This document shows positions 17,876 through 26,959 of a stretch of DNA of 64,000 nt, in pieces (within the stretch, counting starts at the first letter, position 1; the number at the start of each line of letters is the position of its first letter). The notes under the pieces were generated by a model. It saw nothing but the letters and a program-made list of their open reading frames with translations, was not told where the DNA came from and searched no databases. Made by a program: the position numbers and the translations under genes. This DNA is from Nostoc sp. XA010 (GTDB lineage Bacteria > Cyanobacteriota > Cyanobacteriia > Cyanobacteriales > Nostocaceae): NCBI RefSeq assembly GCF_020829625.1, contig NZ_JAIVFX010000004.1, forward strand, positions 79,220 to 143,219. Direction: 5' to 3'.

Positions 17876-18000
17876 TGAGGAAGCAGAGGGAGCAGGGGGA
17901 GCAGGGGGAGCAGGGGAAGAATTCTAACTCCTAACTCCTAACTCCTAACTCCTAACTCCTAACTCCCAACTCCCAACTCCTAACTCCCAACTCCCCACTC
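17876..18000. repeat. Short tandem repeats: GCAGGGG- and ACTCCTA-type heptamers
   Basis: A short GCAGGGGGA run is followed by about ten copies of an ACTCCTA/ACTCCCA heptamer, directly downstream of the kinase stop codon. Confidence 0.8.
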
Positions 18001-18005
18001 ACTCT

Positions 18006-19271
18006 CTAAACTTGGCAACCAGCTAACGCCGCAGCTAATTCCTTTGCAGTTTGATAGCGATCGCGTGGTAATGGTTCTGTAACGCGATCAATTACATCTC
18101 TTAATTGGGAACTAATGGTGGGAACTTTTGCCACATCAAACCTGAAGTTTCGCCCTCGTTGGCGGTAATACTTGAAAGGGTTTTCGCCTGTGAGCAGAAA
18201 AATCACCGTTGGCCCAATTGCATACAAATCAGATTGAGTCAAAGGTTGTCCTCGTTCTTGCTCAGGAGCGCAATAACCTTCTGCACCAATACGAGTACCG
18301 GGCGCTGTGCCAATTTCCTTAACTGCGCCAAAATCTAACACCACTACGCGATTTAGTGAACTTCGCACCATTAAGTTGGCGGGTTTAATGTCGCGGTGAA
18401 TCAGTGGAGGCTCTTGGCTATGAAGATATTCTAAAATATCGCAGGTTTGGATCATCCAAGCGATCGCCTGGCTTGGCGTAACTGGCCCAGTAGTATAGAC
18501 ACGTCTCTCTAAATCTTGTCCGTGAATTAGTTCCATTGCCAAGTATTTTTTTCCGTCTTCTACAAAGAAGTCGTAATACTTGGGAATTCCCGGATGGTTA
18601 AGGGATTTGAGAGTATACGCCTCTCGCTCAAATAATTCTTGAGCTTTGGCAATTTTTACCATATCAGCATTCATTTGCTTCAACACCAGCAATTTTGGCA
18701 TACCCGCAACCTGACCAGCCGCATCCCAAGCGAGATAAGTAGTACCCATGCCTCCTTGTCCGAGAGTTCGCAACACCTGATAATGGCGAATTTTCTGTTG
18801 TACTGAGAGAGGTTGGCCGCAGTGGATGCAAAAGAGATTGTTTGGCGAATTGCCTTCATGGGTGCAAGTGGATCTACCTTGGGCTGAGTGGAGTGTTGCA
18901 ACGGCGTTTTCTTCTGTTTCTTGCAGTTGTTGCGATCGCACACCAGTTTCCACTACTGTTACATCCTGAATTTGGAATTTCAGTATTGGGCCTCCCTGTG
19001 CCAGTTGCAACAATGAATTATCTGGTAAGGGACTCTGAATCACAAGCACACCGTTAAGGAAAGTCCCATTTGTACCCTGACTAATCAGCCGCCAACCACC
19101 GCCATTGTCGGCATCGTGTCTCAGTTCTAGATGATGCCGCGAAACTAAACTATCAGTTAAAACAACATGATTATCTACCGCTCGACCAATCCGAATTATG
19201 GAAGAGTTCTCAAAGCACCACTGCTGGAGGGGCGTTTTCTGTTGCGGTTCTAACAGAGTCAGACTAACCAC
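18006..19271 (-). CDS. FHA domain Ser/Thr protein kinase
   Basis: The 421-residue protein starts with a forkhead-associated domain (residues about 20-100, with IRIGRAVDNHVVL, SRHHLEL and GTNGTFLNG), which binds phosphothreonine. A small zinc-ribbon stretch follows (CTHEGNSPNNLFCIHCG), then a complete Hanks-type kinase: glycine loop LGQGGMGTTYLAWD, catalytic loop HRDIKPANLM, DFG in VLDFGAVKEIG and the APE-like YCAPEQ. It should phosphorylate proteins on Ser/Thr in the cytoplasm; there is no membrane segment. A PP2C phosphatase with zinc ribbons follows upstream on the same strand (19550-21553), so the two may be functional opposites. Targets are unknown. Confidence 0.92.
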   Translation of the reverse strand: MVSLTLLEPQQKTPLQQWCFENSSIIRIGRAVDNHVVLTDSLVSRHHLELRHDADNGGGWRLISQGTNGTFLNGVLVIQSPLPDNSLLQLAQGGPILKFQIQDVTVVETGVRSQQLQETEENAVATLHSAQGRSTCTHEGNSPNNLFCIHCGQPLSVQQKIRHYQVLRTLGQGGMGTTYLAWDAAGQVAGMPKLLVLKQMNADMVKIAKAQELFEREAYTLKSLNHPGIPKYYDFFVEDGKKYLAMELIHGQDLERRVYTTGPVTPSQAIAWMIQTCDILEYLHSQEPPLIHRDIKPANLMVRSSLNRVVVLDFGAVKEIGTAPGTRIGAEGYCAPEQERGQPLTQSDLYAIGPTVIFLLTGENPFKYYRQRGRNFRFDVAKVPTISSQLRDVIDRVTEPLPRDRYQTAKELAAALAGCQV

Positions 19272-19287
19272 AATACAACCTATAAGG

Positions 19288-19362
19288 TAAATGGATTAGG
19301 GATTGGGGATTAGGGATTGGGGATTAGGGATTAGGGATTAGGGATTAGGGATTAGGGATTGG
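19288..19362. repeat. Short tandem repeat (GGGATTA)n
   Basis: About ten copies of a GGATTAG/GGATTGG heptamer lie between the FHA kinase start and the next repeat tract. Confidence 0.85.
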
Positions 19363-19375
19363 AGAGTAGAAAATT

Positions 19376-19545
19376 ATTTCCCAGTTCCCAGTTCCCAGTC
19401 CCCAGTCCCCAGTTCCCAGTCCCCAGTTCCCAGTCCCCAGTCCCCAGTTCCCAGTCCCCAGTCCCCAGTCCCCAGTCCCCAGTCCCCAGTCCCCAGTTCC
19501 CAGTCCCCAGTTCCCAGTCCCCAGTCCCCAGCCCCCAGTCCCTTA
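19376..19545. repeat. Long heptamer tract (CCCAGTC/CCCAGTT)n
   Basis: Roughly 24 tandem heptamers alternate between CCCAGTC and CCCAGTT over about 170 bases. This is the longest STRR tract in the window and fills the gap between the phosphatase stop codon and the previous repeat. Because 7 is not a multiple of 3, all three frames read Pro/Ser/Gln-rich peptides, but I see no sign of real coding. Confidence 0.9.
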
Positions 19546-19549
19546 ATTT

Positions 19550-21553
19550 TCAACTTTCCAAATTTGGGCGTACTTTTGCTCGAATAAGTATACCAGTAAT
19601 ATTGTCGTGACCATTGTGTTGGTTCGCTAAATCAATTAAGTCTGTAACACCCTGTTCTAAGTTAACGCCAGAACTAAGTAAGGGTTCTAAGTGAGTCTGC
19701 CAATGGGTTTCTATTAAATCATTATCTGATAGACCGTCCGATACCAACAGCAGAAGAGTATCTTCATTGATCTCAAAAAAATCTACATCGGGATTAATCG
19801 AGTTTTCGTCACGAGGCCCCAAAGCTTGCGTGAGTTGGTAGGCATCCGGGCGGGCGTAAGCTATGCTTGCTTCCACTCCGCGTGTAATTTCCCGTTGCCC
19901 AACTTCGTGATCTACTGTGACTTGTTCTAGTCCCCGCTTGCGCGTCAGGCGATAGAGACGGCTGTCTCCCACATGAGCAACTGCTGCTTGAGTGCCTTGA
20001 ATTAAGAGCATTACCAGAGTTGTACCCATTCGCCCAACTCCAGAACGGGCATCTTGTTGATTGAGCTTGTAAATCGCCTCATTAGCTAAAAACACTGCCT
20101 CACGAATGCTATCTTCTGTTGGCAGTTGGTTAGTAATCCAGTGTTCTTGAAAGTATTGCCGTAGAGTGTTGACTCCTAACTTACTGGCTATCTCGCCGCC
20201 AGCGTGTCCACCCATACCATCACAGAGAATATACAAACCATGCCCTTCCAAGACTCGACTTTTGGGCAACTCCAGCTTTTGAATTTTGGTTTCAATGCCA
20301 AAGTAGTCTTCATTATGATGACGTTGACGCCCTACATCTGTGCGTCCTGCATCTTCCAAACTACTTAACTGCATCGCCAGTACAACCGTCGGCATATCAT
20401 CACTTTTGCTAATGATATCTTCCGGCTCATCTGATTGCGGGATAATGGACACAGCAGTATTTTTCTCCGTTATTGGGGGTAAAGTTGCGGTTCCTAGTGC
20501 TTCCAGTTCAAGAGAAATTTCCTCCAAACGCGATCGCAATTGTGCCATCGTCTGAATCTTACCTACCTCTAAATCCCCCAACATCTGGACTACAGGGCCA
20601 AATTGAGTGCGTTGAGATTGCCTAAATAGCGCTTGCCAAACCCGCCCCAAAGCTTGAATGGTTAACGGTTGCTCTGGAATAGCAGATGTTTCGCCTTCGG
20701 CATCTTCTGGCGACTCGGTGACAGGCAAAGAATTGGATGATTCCACATACAACCTTTGTAGCGCCAGCGTTTGGTCTTCATCCAATCGCAAATTCGACAA
20801 ATCTAAAAGGCTTTGACGACAACCTACTGGTTCCAATAATGCCCAAAGTTGGGTCATTTCATAACACCAGTGTAAAATTTTTAACGAACTCGTTGTTTCT
20901 TCTTGCCATAAATCGAGTAAAAGCTGCCAATGTGAGCGGTCTTCGATTATGACTATCTGCATATTTCCCTGCTGCCATGCATCGTGAATCGGCGGTATCC
21001 CCGGCTGACCTTGGTATTGTAATGCAATATAAAGTTTAGCAAGGTGAGGAATTCCACTTGCTTCCACTGATGGCGTTAGCAAATCCGATTGTTGACTTGC
21101 TAGTATTGCCTCAATAGGTGATATTTGATACGGCTGGCAGTCTAGAACTTTCACACCTACATCAGTAATGGTGGCAGTTTCCGTTTGGGCAGGTAGCGGA
21201 TCTAACAATTGATAGCGCTCTTGGGAGTCTAAATAGGAGCCTGGTGCAATCTGAGAACTAGCGGATAGAGAAGATGAAGAAGATATTGCTCCCTCATATC
21301 CCTCATTTCCCTCATCTCCCTTTTCTGCCACATCCTCCTCTACTCCCAAAGCTTTCGCAGTCGTTTCCTTAGCAATAATTGCCCAAAACACTGTTCCACA
21401 TTCCGTGCCACAGTTATGACAACGTAGTGCATTCACAGGTACATCATCGGTACTGCATTCAGGACAGACCTTGTGGGTCAGGGACGTGCCACAGCTTTGA
21501 CAGAATTTATTACTATTGGGATTTTCAAATTTACACTGAGGGCAAATCAGCAT
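19550..21553 (-). CDS. PP2C-type Ser/Thr phosphatase with N-terminal zinc ribbons
   Basis: The 667-residue protein opens with two zinc-ribbon modules ([20 protein letters not shown] and [20 protein letters not shown]). A long regulatory region without clear motifs runs to about residue 420, and the C-terminus is a PP2C catalytic domain. The metal-binding motifs are complete: [42 protein letters not shown] and HDNITGI. It should remove phosphate from Ser/Thr in a Mn/Mg-dependent way. It precedes the FHA kinase on the same strand, separated by about 280 bp of repeats. The central region may be a degenerate kinase-like fold, as it has helix-rich text such as [15 protein letters not shown]; this is only a suggestion. 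Confidence 0.88.
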   Translation of the reverse strand: MLICPQCKFENPNSNKFCQSCGTSLTHKVCPECSTDDVPVNALRCHNCGTECGTVFWAIIAKETTAKALGVEEDVAEKGDEGNEGYEGAISSSSSLSASSQIAPGSYLDSQERYQLLDPLPAQTETATITDVGVKVLDCQPYQISPIEAILASQQSDLLTPSVEASGIPHLAKLYIALQYQGQPGIPPIHDAWQQGNMQIVIIEDRSHWQLLLDLWQEETTSSLKILHWCYEMTQLWALLEPVGCRQSLLDLSNLRLDEDQTLALQRLYVESSNSLPVTESPEDAEGETSAIPEQPLTIQALGRVWQALFRQSQRTQFGPVVQMLGDLEVGKIQTMAQLRSRLEEISLELEALGTATLPPITEKNTAVSIIPQSDEPEDIISKSDDMPTVVLAMQLSSLEDAGRTDVGRQRHHNEDYFGIETKIQKLELPKSRVLEGHGLYILCDGMGGHAGGEIASKLGVNTLRQYFQEHWITNQLPTEDSIREAVFLANEAIYKLNQQDARSGVGRMGTTLVMLLIQGTQAAVAHVGDSRLYRLTRKRGLEQVTVDHEVGQREITRGVEASIAYARPDAYQLTQALGPRDENSINPDVDFFEINEDTLLLLVSDGLSDNDLIETHWQTHLEPLLSSGVNLEQGVTDLIDLANQHNGHDNITGILIRAKVRPNLES

Positions 21554-21798
21554 AGTGGAAGTTCCTTTATTCCCGCTCCAAGGTGCTTCTAGCCACTAAG
21601 ATCCAAGGTGCCACAATTGGCTGTCCCTGACTACAGTAGACCTATAAGAGATTGTAGTTTATCAATAAATTTTGGTGGCAGTATTAATTGTGACGCATAT
21701 TAGATAAATATTTAATATATTGGCTGGTAATTGCTTATAAATGCGGAGTCGGGAGTCGGGAAGATGAGGGAGATGAGCGAGATGAGGGAGAAATCAAT

Positions 21799-22680
21799 TC
21801 AAAATTTAAAATTCAAAATTAAAGAACTTCTGCCCCTCTGCCTCTTTTCAATGCCCAATGCCCAAGAATCTGGCAATTGCGGAGGGTCAAGGTTAAACCA
21901 TTTTAGATAAATTTGCTTGTAAGTGCCATTGGATAACAAAGTTGCTATACCTTCGTTAATTGCATCTAGATAGGGGGAGTCTTTAGGCGTAGCAATCCCG
22001 TAGTATTCTTGGGTGAGAAGGTCGGCAACAACTCTGATGCCTTGGAGTTTGCCATTTTTAATCGCATACAAAGTTGCGAAAGCATCGCTAACCACAGCAT
22101 CAACATTGCCATTGAGTAAGTCTTGGAAAAATTCTGGCCCAGAATTAAAAGTACTAATTTTGGCGTTGGGGATGGTTTTGGCAAAATCTGCCCCAGTGGA
22201 ACCAATTTGTACAGCGATTTTTTTACCTTTAAGACTATTAAAGTCTTTAATATTTTGATTGTCTTCGCGGACAGTAATTGCTAGCCCGGCTTTAAAATAA
22301 GGTCGTGAAAAAGCAATTGTTTTCAGGCGTTCGGTGGTAATGGTGATTCCGCTAATTGCTGCATCGACTCTTTTAGCTTGCAAAGTTGAGATCATGCCAT
22401 CAAAGGGCAGACTTTCAAACTGGACTGCAAAACCTGCTACTTTAGCGATAGCATTGATCAAATCAATATCAAAACCTTCCAAGTTCCCGCTAGCCCTTTG
22501 GATTTCAAAAGGGATAAACGTAGGGTCTGTAGCAACCTTGAGAAGTTTAGTATTTGGGTTAGTAGTGGGATAGAAACTTTTACAGGCAATCATCAGTAGC
22601 AGACAGCCTAAGCTTAGAATTAGCTGCTGCCACTTGAGGTTAATTAATTTCACTCTCAGTAATTCCGTTCTATCAGTCAA
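21799..22680 (-). CDS. Amino-acid-type ABC transporter substrate-binding lipoprotein
   Basis: The 293-residue protein is a family 3 extracellular solute-binding protein. A signal sequence ends in a lipobox LMIAC near residues 29-33, which would anchor it to the periplasmic face of the membrane. The mature part has VATDPTFIPFEI, the LEGFDIDLINAIAK motif, DAAISGITITTERLKTIAFS and GSTGADFAKTI, all typical of polar amino acid or glutamine binding proteins. No permease or ATPase gene is adjacent. The last ~15 residues are atypical and encoded in repeat-like A/T-rich DNA, so the true C-terminus may have been altered. Confidence 0.87.
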   Translation of the reverse strand: MTDRTELLRVKLINLKWQQLILSLGCLLLMIACKSFYPTTNPNTKLLKVATDPTFIPFEIQRASGNLEGFDIDLINAIAKVAGFAVQFESLPFDGMISTLQAKRVDAAISGITITTERLKTIAFSRPYFKAGLAITVREDNQNIKDFNSLKGKKIAVQIGSTGADFAKTIPNAKISTFNSGPEFFQDLLNGNVDAVVSDAFATLYAIKNGKLQGIRVVADLLTQEYYGIATPKDSPYLDAINEGIATLLSNGTYKQIYLKWFNLDPPQLPDSWALGIEKRQRGRSSLILNFKF

Positions 22681-22905
22681 TATTCACGATACTTGTCATC
22701 GTGTTATAAGGAAGAATACATCCGTCAGCAGCCAGAATCCACCATGAATTCTGGGTGGCTAACGAAAGTTTAAGACCCCTACTTTATTGAAAAGTAATGC
22801 TCGTTCCCACGCTGCGCTAACAGATTGAAGGCTTCCTCCAATCTGACTTTTCGCTAATTGCCTTCTTGTGTGTTCTCTACTGTGACTTCCAATTTTTAAC
22901 TTTTT

Positions 22906-24105
22906 ATGGCTGCCACTACCCCTGCTTACCGAATTGCTGATTTATTCGCCGAACGAGCTAGAAACATCGCACCACCAACCTACAGTACAGAGTTAACCAA
23001 AATCGCCACTGTCAGCTTTACCTACGGTCTAGCTGACCCAATTCTCTTTCCTCACGCTCACTTGGCTGCTGCAAGTGCTGCTGTGCTGGCAGAAGAGGCT
23101 CCGCTCGCTCTCAATTACGGCCCACCTTCAGCTCAACTATACGAGCAAATTATCCTCCGTTTGCAGGCTAAAGGAATCGCTACCGATCGCGATCGCCTGA
23201 TCATTGGCTATGGTTCTGGCCAGATTCTGGGCTTGCTACCAGATGTATTTGTCGAACCTGGTGATGTGGTAATTGTGGAAGGGCCAACTTTCCTGGGAGT
23301 AGTTGTTAGATTTGTCCAAGCTGGCGCACGTATAATTACCATTCCTGTGGATGAGTTGGGGATGGATGTAGATGCCTTAGAAGTAACTTTGAGCGACTTG
23401 AAAAAGCAGGGCATCCGGCCCCGGTTTATTTACACCATCCCCACCTTTCACGATCCCACAGGCACTACTATGCCGTTATTTCGCCGTCAAAAACTGGTAG
23501 CATTAGCGGCTGAATATGGCGTGCTGGTGGTGGAAGACGATGCTTATAGCGATTTGCGCTTCCAAGGAGAAACTGTGCCCCCCCTGGCAACCCTCGACAA
23601 GGAGGGGTGGGTATTATATGTGAGTACCTTCTCGAAAATTATTGCGCCTGGTATCCGCCTGGGATGGGCTTGTGGCGATCCAGCAATTATTGAGCGGCTA
23701 GCAATGTTCAAAAGTGAGGGGCCTGTGGGGCCATTTGTCAGTCATGTGGTCGCCCGCTATTGTGCCACAGGCAAACTAGATAATCACATTCAGGAATTAA
23801 TTGCCTGCTACAAGCATAAGTGCAATTTGTTGTTAGAAGCGATCGCTCAAGAGTTTCCCAGTGATGTAGTTGCAAAGCGTCCCGATGGCGGCTTTTTCGT
23901 TTGGTGTAAATTGCCCCCAGACATTAGCGCCAAAGCACTGCTAATGGCTGCCAGTGAACACGGTGTCAGTTTTCTACCAGGGACTCGCTGCTACACTAAT
24001 GGACAGGGGGATGATGCGATCAGGTTAGCTTTTAGCTTTCAGCCAACTCAGAAGATTGTTGAGGGAATCGCTACATTAGGAGCAGTATTGCGCGGATGGC
24101 GGTAA
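22906..24105 (+). CDS. PLP-dependent aminotransferase, class I/II (2-aminoadipate transaminase-like)
   Basis: The 399-residue enzyme has the fold I aminotransferase pattern of the MocR/LysN-like subgroup: YGPPSAQLYEQIILRLQAKG, GSGQILGLLPDVFVEPGD, VVVEDDAYSDLRFQGE (with the PLP aspartate) and STFSKIIAPGIRLGW with the Schiff-base Lys. The Arg in AIRLAFSFQ would bind the substrate carboxylate. Members convert aminoadipate, aromatic or branched amino acids; the substrate here is open. There is no helix-turn-helix, so it is not a MocR regulator. It appears monocistronic. Confidence 0.88.
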   Translation: MAATTPAYRIADLFAERARNIAPPTYSTELTKIATVSFTYGLADPILFPHAHLAAASAAVLAEEAPLALNYGPPSAQLYEQIILRLQAKGIATDRDRLIIGYGSGQILGLLPDVFVEPGDVVIVEGPTFLGVVVRFVQAGARIITIPVDELGMDVDALEVTLSDLKKQGIRPRFIYTIPTFHDPTGTTMPLFRRQKLVALAAEYGVLVVEDDAYSDLRFQGETVPPLATLDKEGWVLYVSTFSKIIAPGIRLGWACGDPAIIERLAMFKSEGPVGPFVSHVVARYCATGKLDNHIQELIACYKHKCNLLLEAIAQEFPSDVVAKRPDGGFFVWCKLPPDISAKALLMAASEHGVSFLPGTRCYTNGQGDDAIRLAFSFQPTQKIVEGIATLGAVLRGWR

Positions 24106-24111
24106 TTTTTC

Positions 24112-24148
24112 AGGAGGCAGGGGGCAGGGGGCAGGGGGCAGGGGGAAA
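24112..24148. repeat. Short tandem repeat (GGGGGCA)n
   Basis: Four to five copies of a GGGGGCA heptamer follow the aminotransferase stop codon. Confidence 0.8.
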
Positions 24149-24290
24149 GACACAAACCTCGCCCCTTGTTTGTGGGCGAAAGCACCTCTGCTCCTTTTCT
24201 CCCTTGGTTGAGAGCAACAACCGCAAGTGGCGTGATTTTTCTCCCCTGCTCCCTGCTAATATCTCCCTGCTCAAGAGCTTTTTCACTAGT

Positions 24291-24400
24291 ATCTCGTTCC
24301 CAGTCTGAGAGTGGGAATGCTTTTTGGGAGGCTCCCGCCTCCCGTATCAGTGGCAGCAGGGCAATGAAGACCATTTCCTTCTTTGACTAGGAAACGAGAT
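24291..24400. repeat. Foldback repeat, about 110 bp
   Basis: ATCTCGTTCCCAGTC at the left end and GACTAGGAAACGAGAT at the right end are near-inverted repeats, and a GGGAGGC..GCCTCCC hairpin lies inside. A related left end (CTCGTTCCCACGC) occurs near 22800. It is non-coding and looks like an interspersed palindromic element. Confidence 0.55.
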
Positions 24401-24428
24401 TTTGATTTTCAATAAATTTTGTAAATCT

Positions 24429-25055
24429 TTAAAAAATTTGTTCTAAGCGCTGAAAATCTCGCTGCACTTCATACCAGAGACTTTTATTATGGGGGTCTGT
24501 CTTCAGAGCTTTTTTGAGATAAATTCTGGCTTTGAGTAGCTGGTTTTGGGAAATTAGCGCCCGTCCCCAAATTTGATAGGCGATCGCTAGCCATTGGCGA
24601 ACTTCTAGATCAGTTGACAAACGATCTGCTAAAGCTTCCGCTAGGGCGATCGCTTGCGGAAATCGTCTTTCTTGCAAAAATCGCTGCAATTGCTCATAAG
24701 TTTTCCACTTGAGCCGTTCTTCTATTTCCAGCACATTAGGCGGCTTTGGTTTCCCTGGTTCTTGGCTTGTCACCGTTGTTACTGGTGTTTTCTGCCAATG
24801 CGTTGCCTTAGCCTCACCACGCACACCAGATGTTGACACCTGAGTTGAATGTGCCACAGTTTCCTCTGGCAGTACCACTGTCAGCAGGAGTTTGTACGCC
24901 TCTGTCAACGCAATAAACTTATCTTTGGCTTTGTTGTCATCTGGGTTGATATCGGGATGATATTGCTGCGCCAATCGTCGGTAAGACGCTTTGATGTCAG
25001 CAAAAGAAGCTCCCGATCTCAAACCTAGTAAACGGTAGCAATCTCCAAGATCCAT
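24429..25055 (-). CDS. J-domain protein with C-terminal TPR-like helices
   Basis: The 208-residue protein begins with a J domain (residues about 4-65): YRLLGLRSGASFADIKASYR, then the catalytic HPD in QQYHPDINPDD, which stimulates Hsp70 ATPase. A linker of about 40 residues leads to a helical part with TPR-like repeats (ERRFPQAIALAEALADRL, NQLLKARIYLKKALKTDPHN). It likely recruits DnaK to a specific client. It is downstream of clpP on the same strand, separated by about 245 bp of repeats. Confidence 0.87.
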   Translation of the reverse strand: MDLGDCYRLLGLRSGASFADIKASYRRLAQQYHPDINPDDNKAKDKFIALTEAYKLLLTVVLPEETVAHSTQVSTSGVRGEAKATHWQKTPVTTVTSQEPGKPKPPNVLEIEERLKWKTYEQLQRFLQERRFPQAIALAEALADRLSTDLEVRQWLAIAYQIWGRALISQNQLLKARIYLKKALKTDPHNKSLWYEVQRDFQRLEQIF

Positions 25056-25299
25056 CTTGAGCTATGAGCTATCGAATATCCAGCAAGAGGCTATTAGCTA
25101 TCTGCTTCACGCCTGAACTATTAATAATAAGGGCTAATTTGCTATTTTTAAGTTCAATGTTGACAGTTTGTTTGGGGTCGGGAGTGGGGAGTGAGGAGTG
25201 GGGAATTAGGGAGTTAAGAGTTAAGAGTTAGGAGTTAGGAGTTTTTACTCTCCCCCTGCTTCCTCATTCCCTGCTCCCTGCTCCCTGCCCCCTGCCTTC

Positions 25300-25911
25300 C
25301 TACTCCCCTGTTACTATCGAGGTTCGTTCTTCAATCACACGGTCAATTAAACCGTATTGTTTTGCTTCTTCGGCAGACATGAAAAAGTCACGATCCATAT
25401 CTTTTTCAATCTTTTCTATGGTCTGACCGGTTTTTTCGGCATAAATACCATTGAGCTGGTGACGAATCCGCAGAATCTCTCTAGCTTCAATTTCGATATC
25501 GCTTGCTTGTCCACGGGTGCCACCTGAAGGCTGGTGAATCATAATCCGTGAGTGAGGCAATGCTAGCCGTTTGCCTTTGGTGCCAGCAGCCAGCAAGAAA
25601 GACCCCATTGAAGCTGCTAAACCGACGCAAATAGTCACTACATCTGATTTGATATGTTGCATGGTGTCAAAAATAGCCATGCCAGATGTAACCATCCCAC
25701 CTGGAGAATTGATGTATATATAAATATCTTTACCTGGATCATCTGAGTCCAGATACAGCATTACAGCAATAATCTGATTGGCAATTTCATCATCAATATC
25801 TCGCCCCAAGAATATAATCCGTTCCCGGTAAAGGCGATCGTAAATGCTAATCCAATCTGTATATTGTCCTCCGGGCATCCGGTAAGGAACTTTAGGAACG
25901 CCTATAGGCAT
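25300..25911 (-). CDS. clpP: ATP-dependent Clp protease proteolytic subunit
   Basis: The 203-residue serine peptidase has a complete catalytic triad: Ser101 in LAASMGS, His126 in IMIHQPSGG and Asp175 in KDMDRDFF. It forms the degradation chamber of the Clp protease with AAA+ partners such as ClpC. It lies downstream of clpR (26059-26721) on the same strand, the arrangement known for the ClpP3/ClpR core of cyanobacteria and plastids, so clpP3 is the likely orthologue. A heptamer repeat separates the two genes. Confidence 0.93.
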   Translation of the reverse strand: MPIGVPKVPYRMPGGQYTDWISIYDRLYRERIIFLGRDIDDEIANQIIAVMLYLDSDDPGKDIYIYINSPGGMVTSGMAIFDTMQHIKSDVVTICVGLAASMGSFLLAAGTKGKRLALPHSRIMIHQPSGGTRGQASDIEIEAREILRIRHQLNGIYAEKTGQTIEKIEKDMDRDFFMSAEEAKQYGLIDRVIEERTSIVTGE

Positions 25912-25930
25912 AATTTACTCCGTTCTTAAT

Positions 25931-25981
25931 AAGTCATTGGTCATTGGTCATTGGTCATTGGTCATTGGTCATTGGTCATTA
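25931..25981. repeat. Short tandem repeat (TTGGTCA)n
   Basis: About seven copies of TTGGTCA lie between clpR and clpP. Confidence 0.88.
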
Positions 25982-26058
25982 ATAATTTTTGGTTATTAAC
26001 AAAGGACGAATGACAAAGGACATAGACGCGCTAGCGGCTTCCCGCAGGGTAGGACAAA

Positions 26059-26721
26059 TTAAAGGACACTGGCAGGAAGTGGGGGATTGGCGAGTTCTTC
26101 TTTCTCAAAAACTCGGTCAATCAGACCGTATTCCTTTGCTTCATAGGGTGTTAAATATAACAACCGATCCATGTCTTTAGTAATTTTTTCTGGAGGCTGT
26201 CCAGTGGTGCGATGTAAGATATCAACTAACGCCCCTTTGTTTACCAAAACTTCCCTGGCGCGAATTTGAATATCCGTTGCTTGACCTTGGGCGTAGCTCT
26301 TGGGCTGATGCAGGATAATCGAGGAGTGAGGCAAACTAGCGCGGCAACCTTTTGTACCAGCACTGAGAAGCATCGCTGCCATTCCCATTGCGGAACCGAC
26401 GCAGATGGTGTGGATCGGAGGCTTGATATATTTCATGGTGTCAAAGATGGCGAAGGCTTCGGTTTCAAAGCCAATGGGTTCGCCACTGTAACCGGAAGTG
26501 CCGGTGGAATTGATATAGATTTTAATCGGTTTTTCGGGGTCGTCGGATTGCAAAAATAGCAATTCGGCCACGATTAATTCCGTGACAGCAGGCACCAGAG
26601 GCATCCCAATATAGACAATTCGCTCCTTCAATAAGAGGGAAGGTAAATCTGGCGGTGGTGTCCGGTAAAAGTTATCGCCGTAATATGGGGCTTGAACAGC
26701 CTTAATTGGGGAAATGTCCAT
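26059..26721 (-). CDS. clpR: ClpR, catalytically inactive ClpP paralogue
   Basis: The 220-residue protein aligns with ClpP throughout. However, the nucleophile position is Gly113 (in VGSAMGMAAML) instead of Ser, and the acid position is Leu187 (DMDRLLY) instead of Asp. His138 in ILHQPKS is retained. ClpR subunits assemble with active ClpP3 into mixed heptameric rings in cyanobacteria and chloroplasts. It also has the short insertion TGTSGYSGEPIGFETEAFAI after the INS motif, typical of ClpR. It lies upstream of clpP and is probably co-transcribed with it. Confidence 0.92.
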   Translation of the reverse strand: MDISPIKAVQAPYYGDNFYRTPPPDLPSLLLKERIVYIGMPLVPAVTELIVAELLFLQSDDPEKPIKIYINSTGTSGYSGEPIGFETEAFAIFDTMKYIKPPIHTICVGSAMGMAAMLLSAGTKGCRASLPHSSIILHQPKSYAQGQATDIQIRAREVLVNKGALVDILHRTTGQPPEKITKDMDRLLYLTPYEAKEYGLIDRVFEKEELANPPLPASVL

Positions 26722-26959
26722 AGCAACTGATCGCCTGAAACTATGCCGTTAACTGTAATACATCCTAGCGCGATGCCAGCCTGACTCAAGGTGCGGATTT
26801 CTCCCTAATGCTCAAGGTGGCTTCGCATCTGCCAATGCTTGGCTTCTAAGATATTCTGATTATATTAGTGTATTTGTGTTGGATAGGTTTTTCGTAGAGT
26901 TAAAGTGGTGCTTTGAAGTTATTTTTTAATATGTATATCCTGAATAGGGACTTTGAGTT

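Noticed and set aside
19359..19610. Plus-strand frame encoding a Pro/Ser/Gln-rich peptide
   Set aside because: It is produced by translating the CCCAGTY heptamer tract and overlaps the phosphatase C-terminus.
24048..24390. Several overlapping frames downstream of the aminotransferase
   Set aside because: They are made of heptamer and foldback repeats on both strands.
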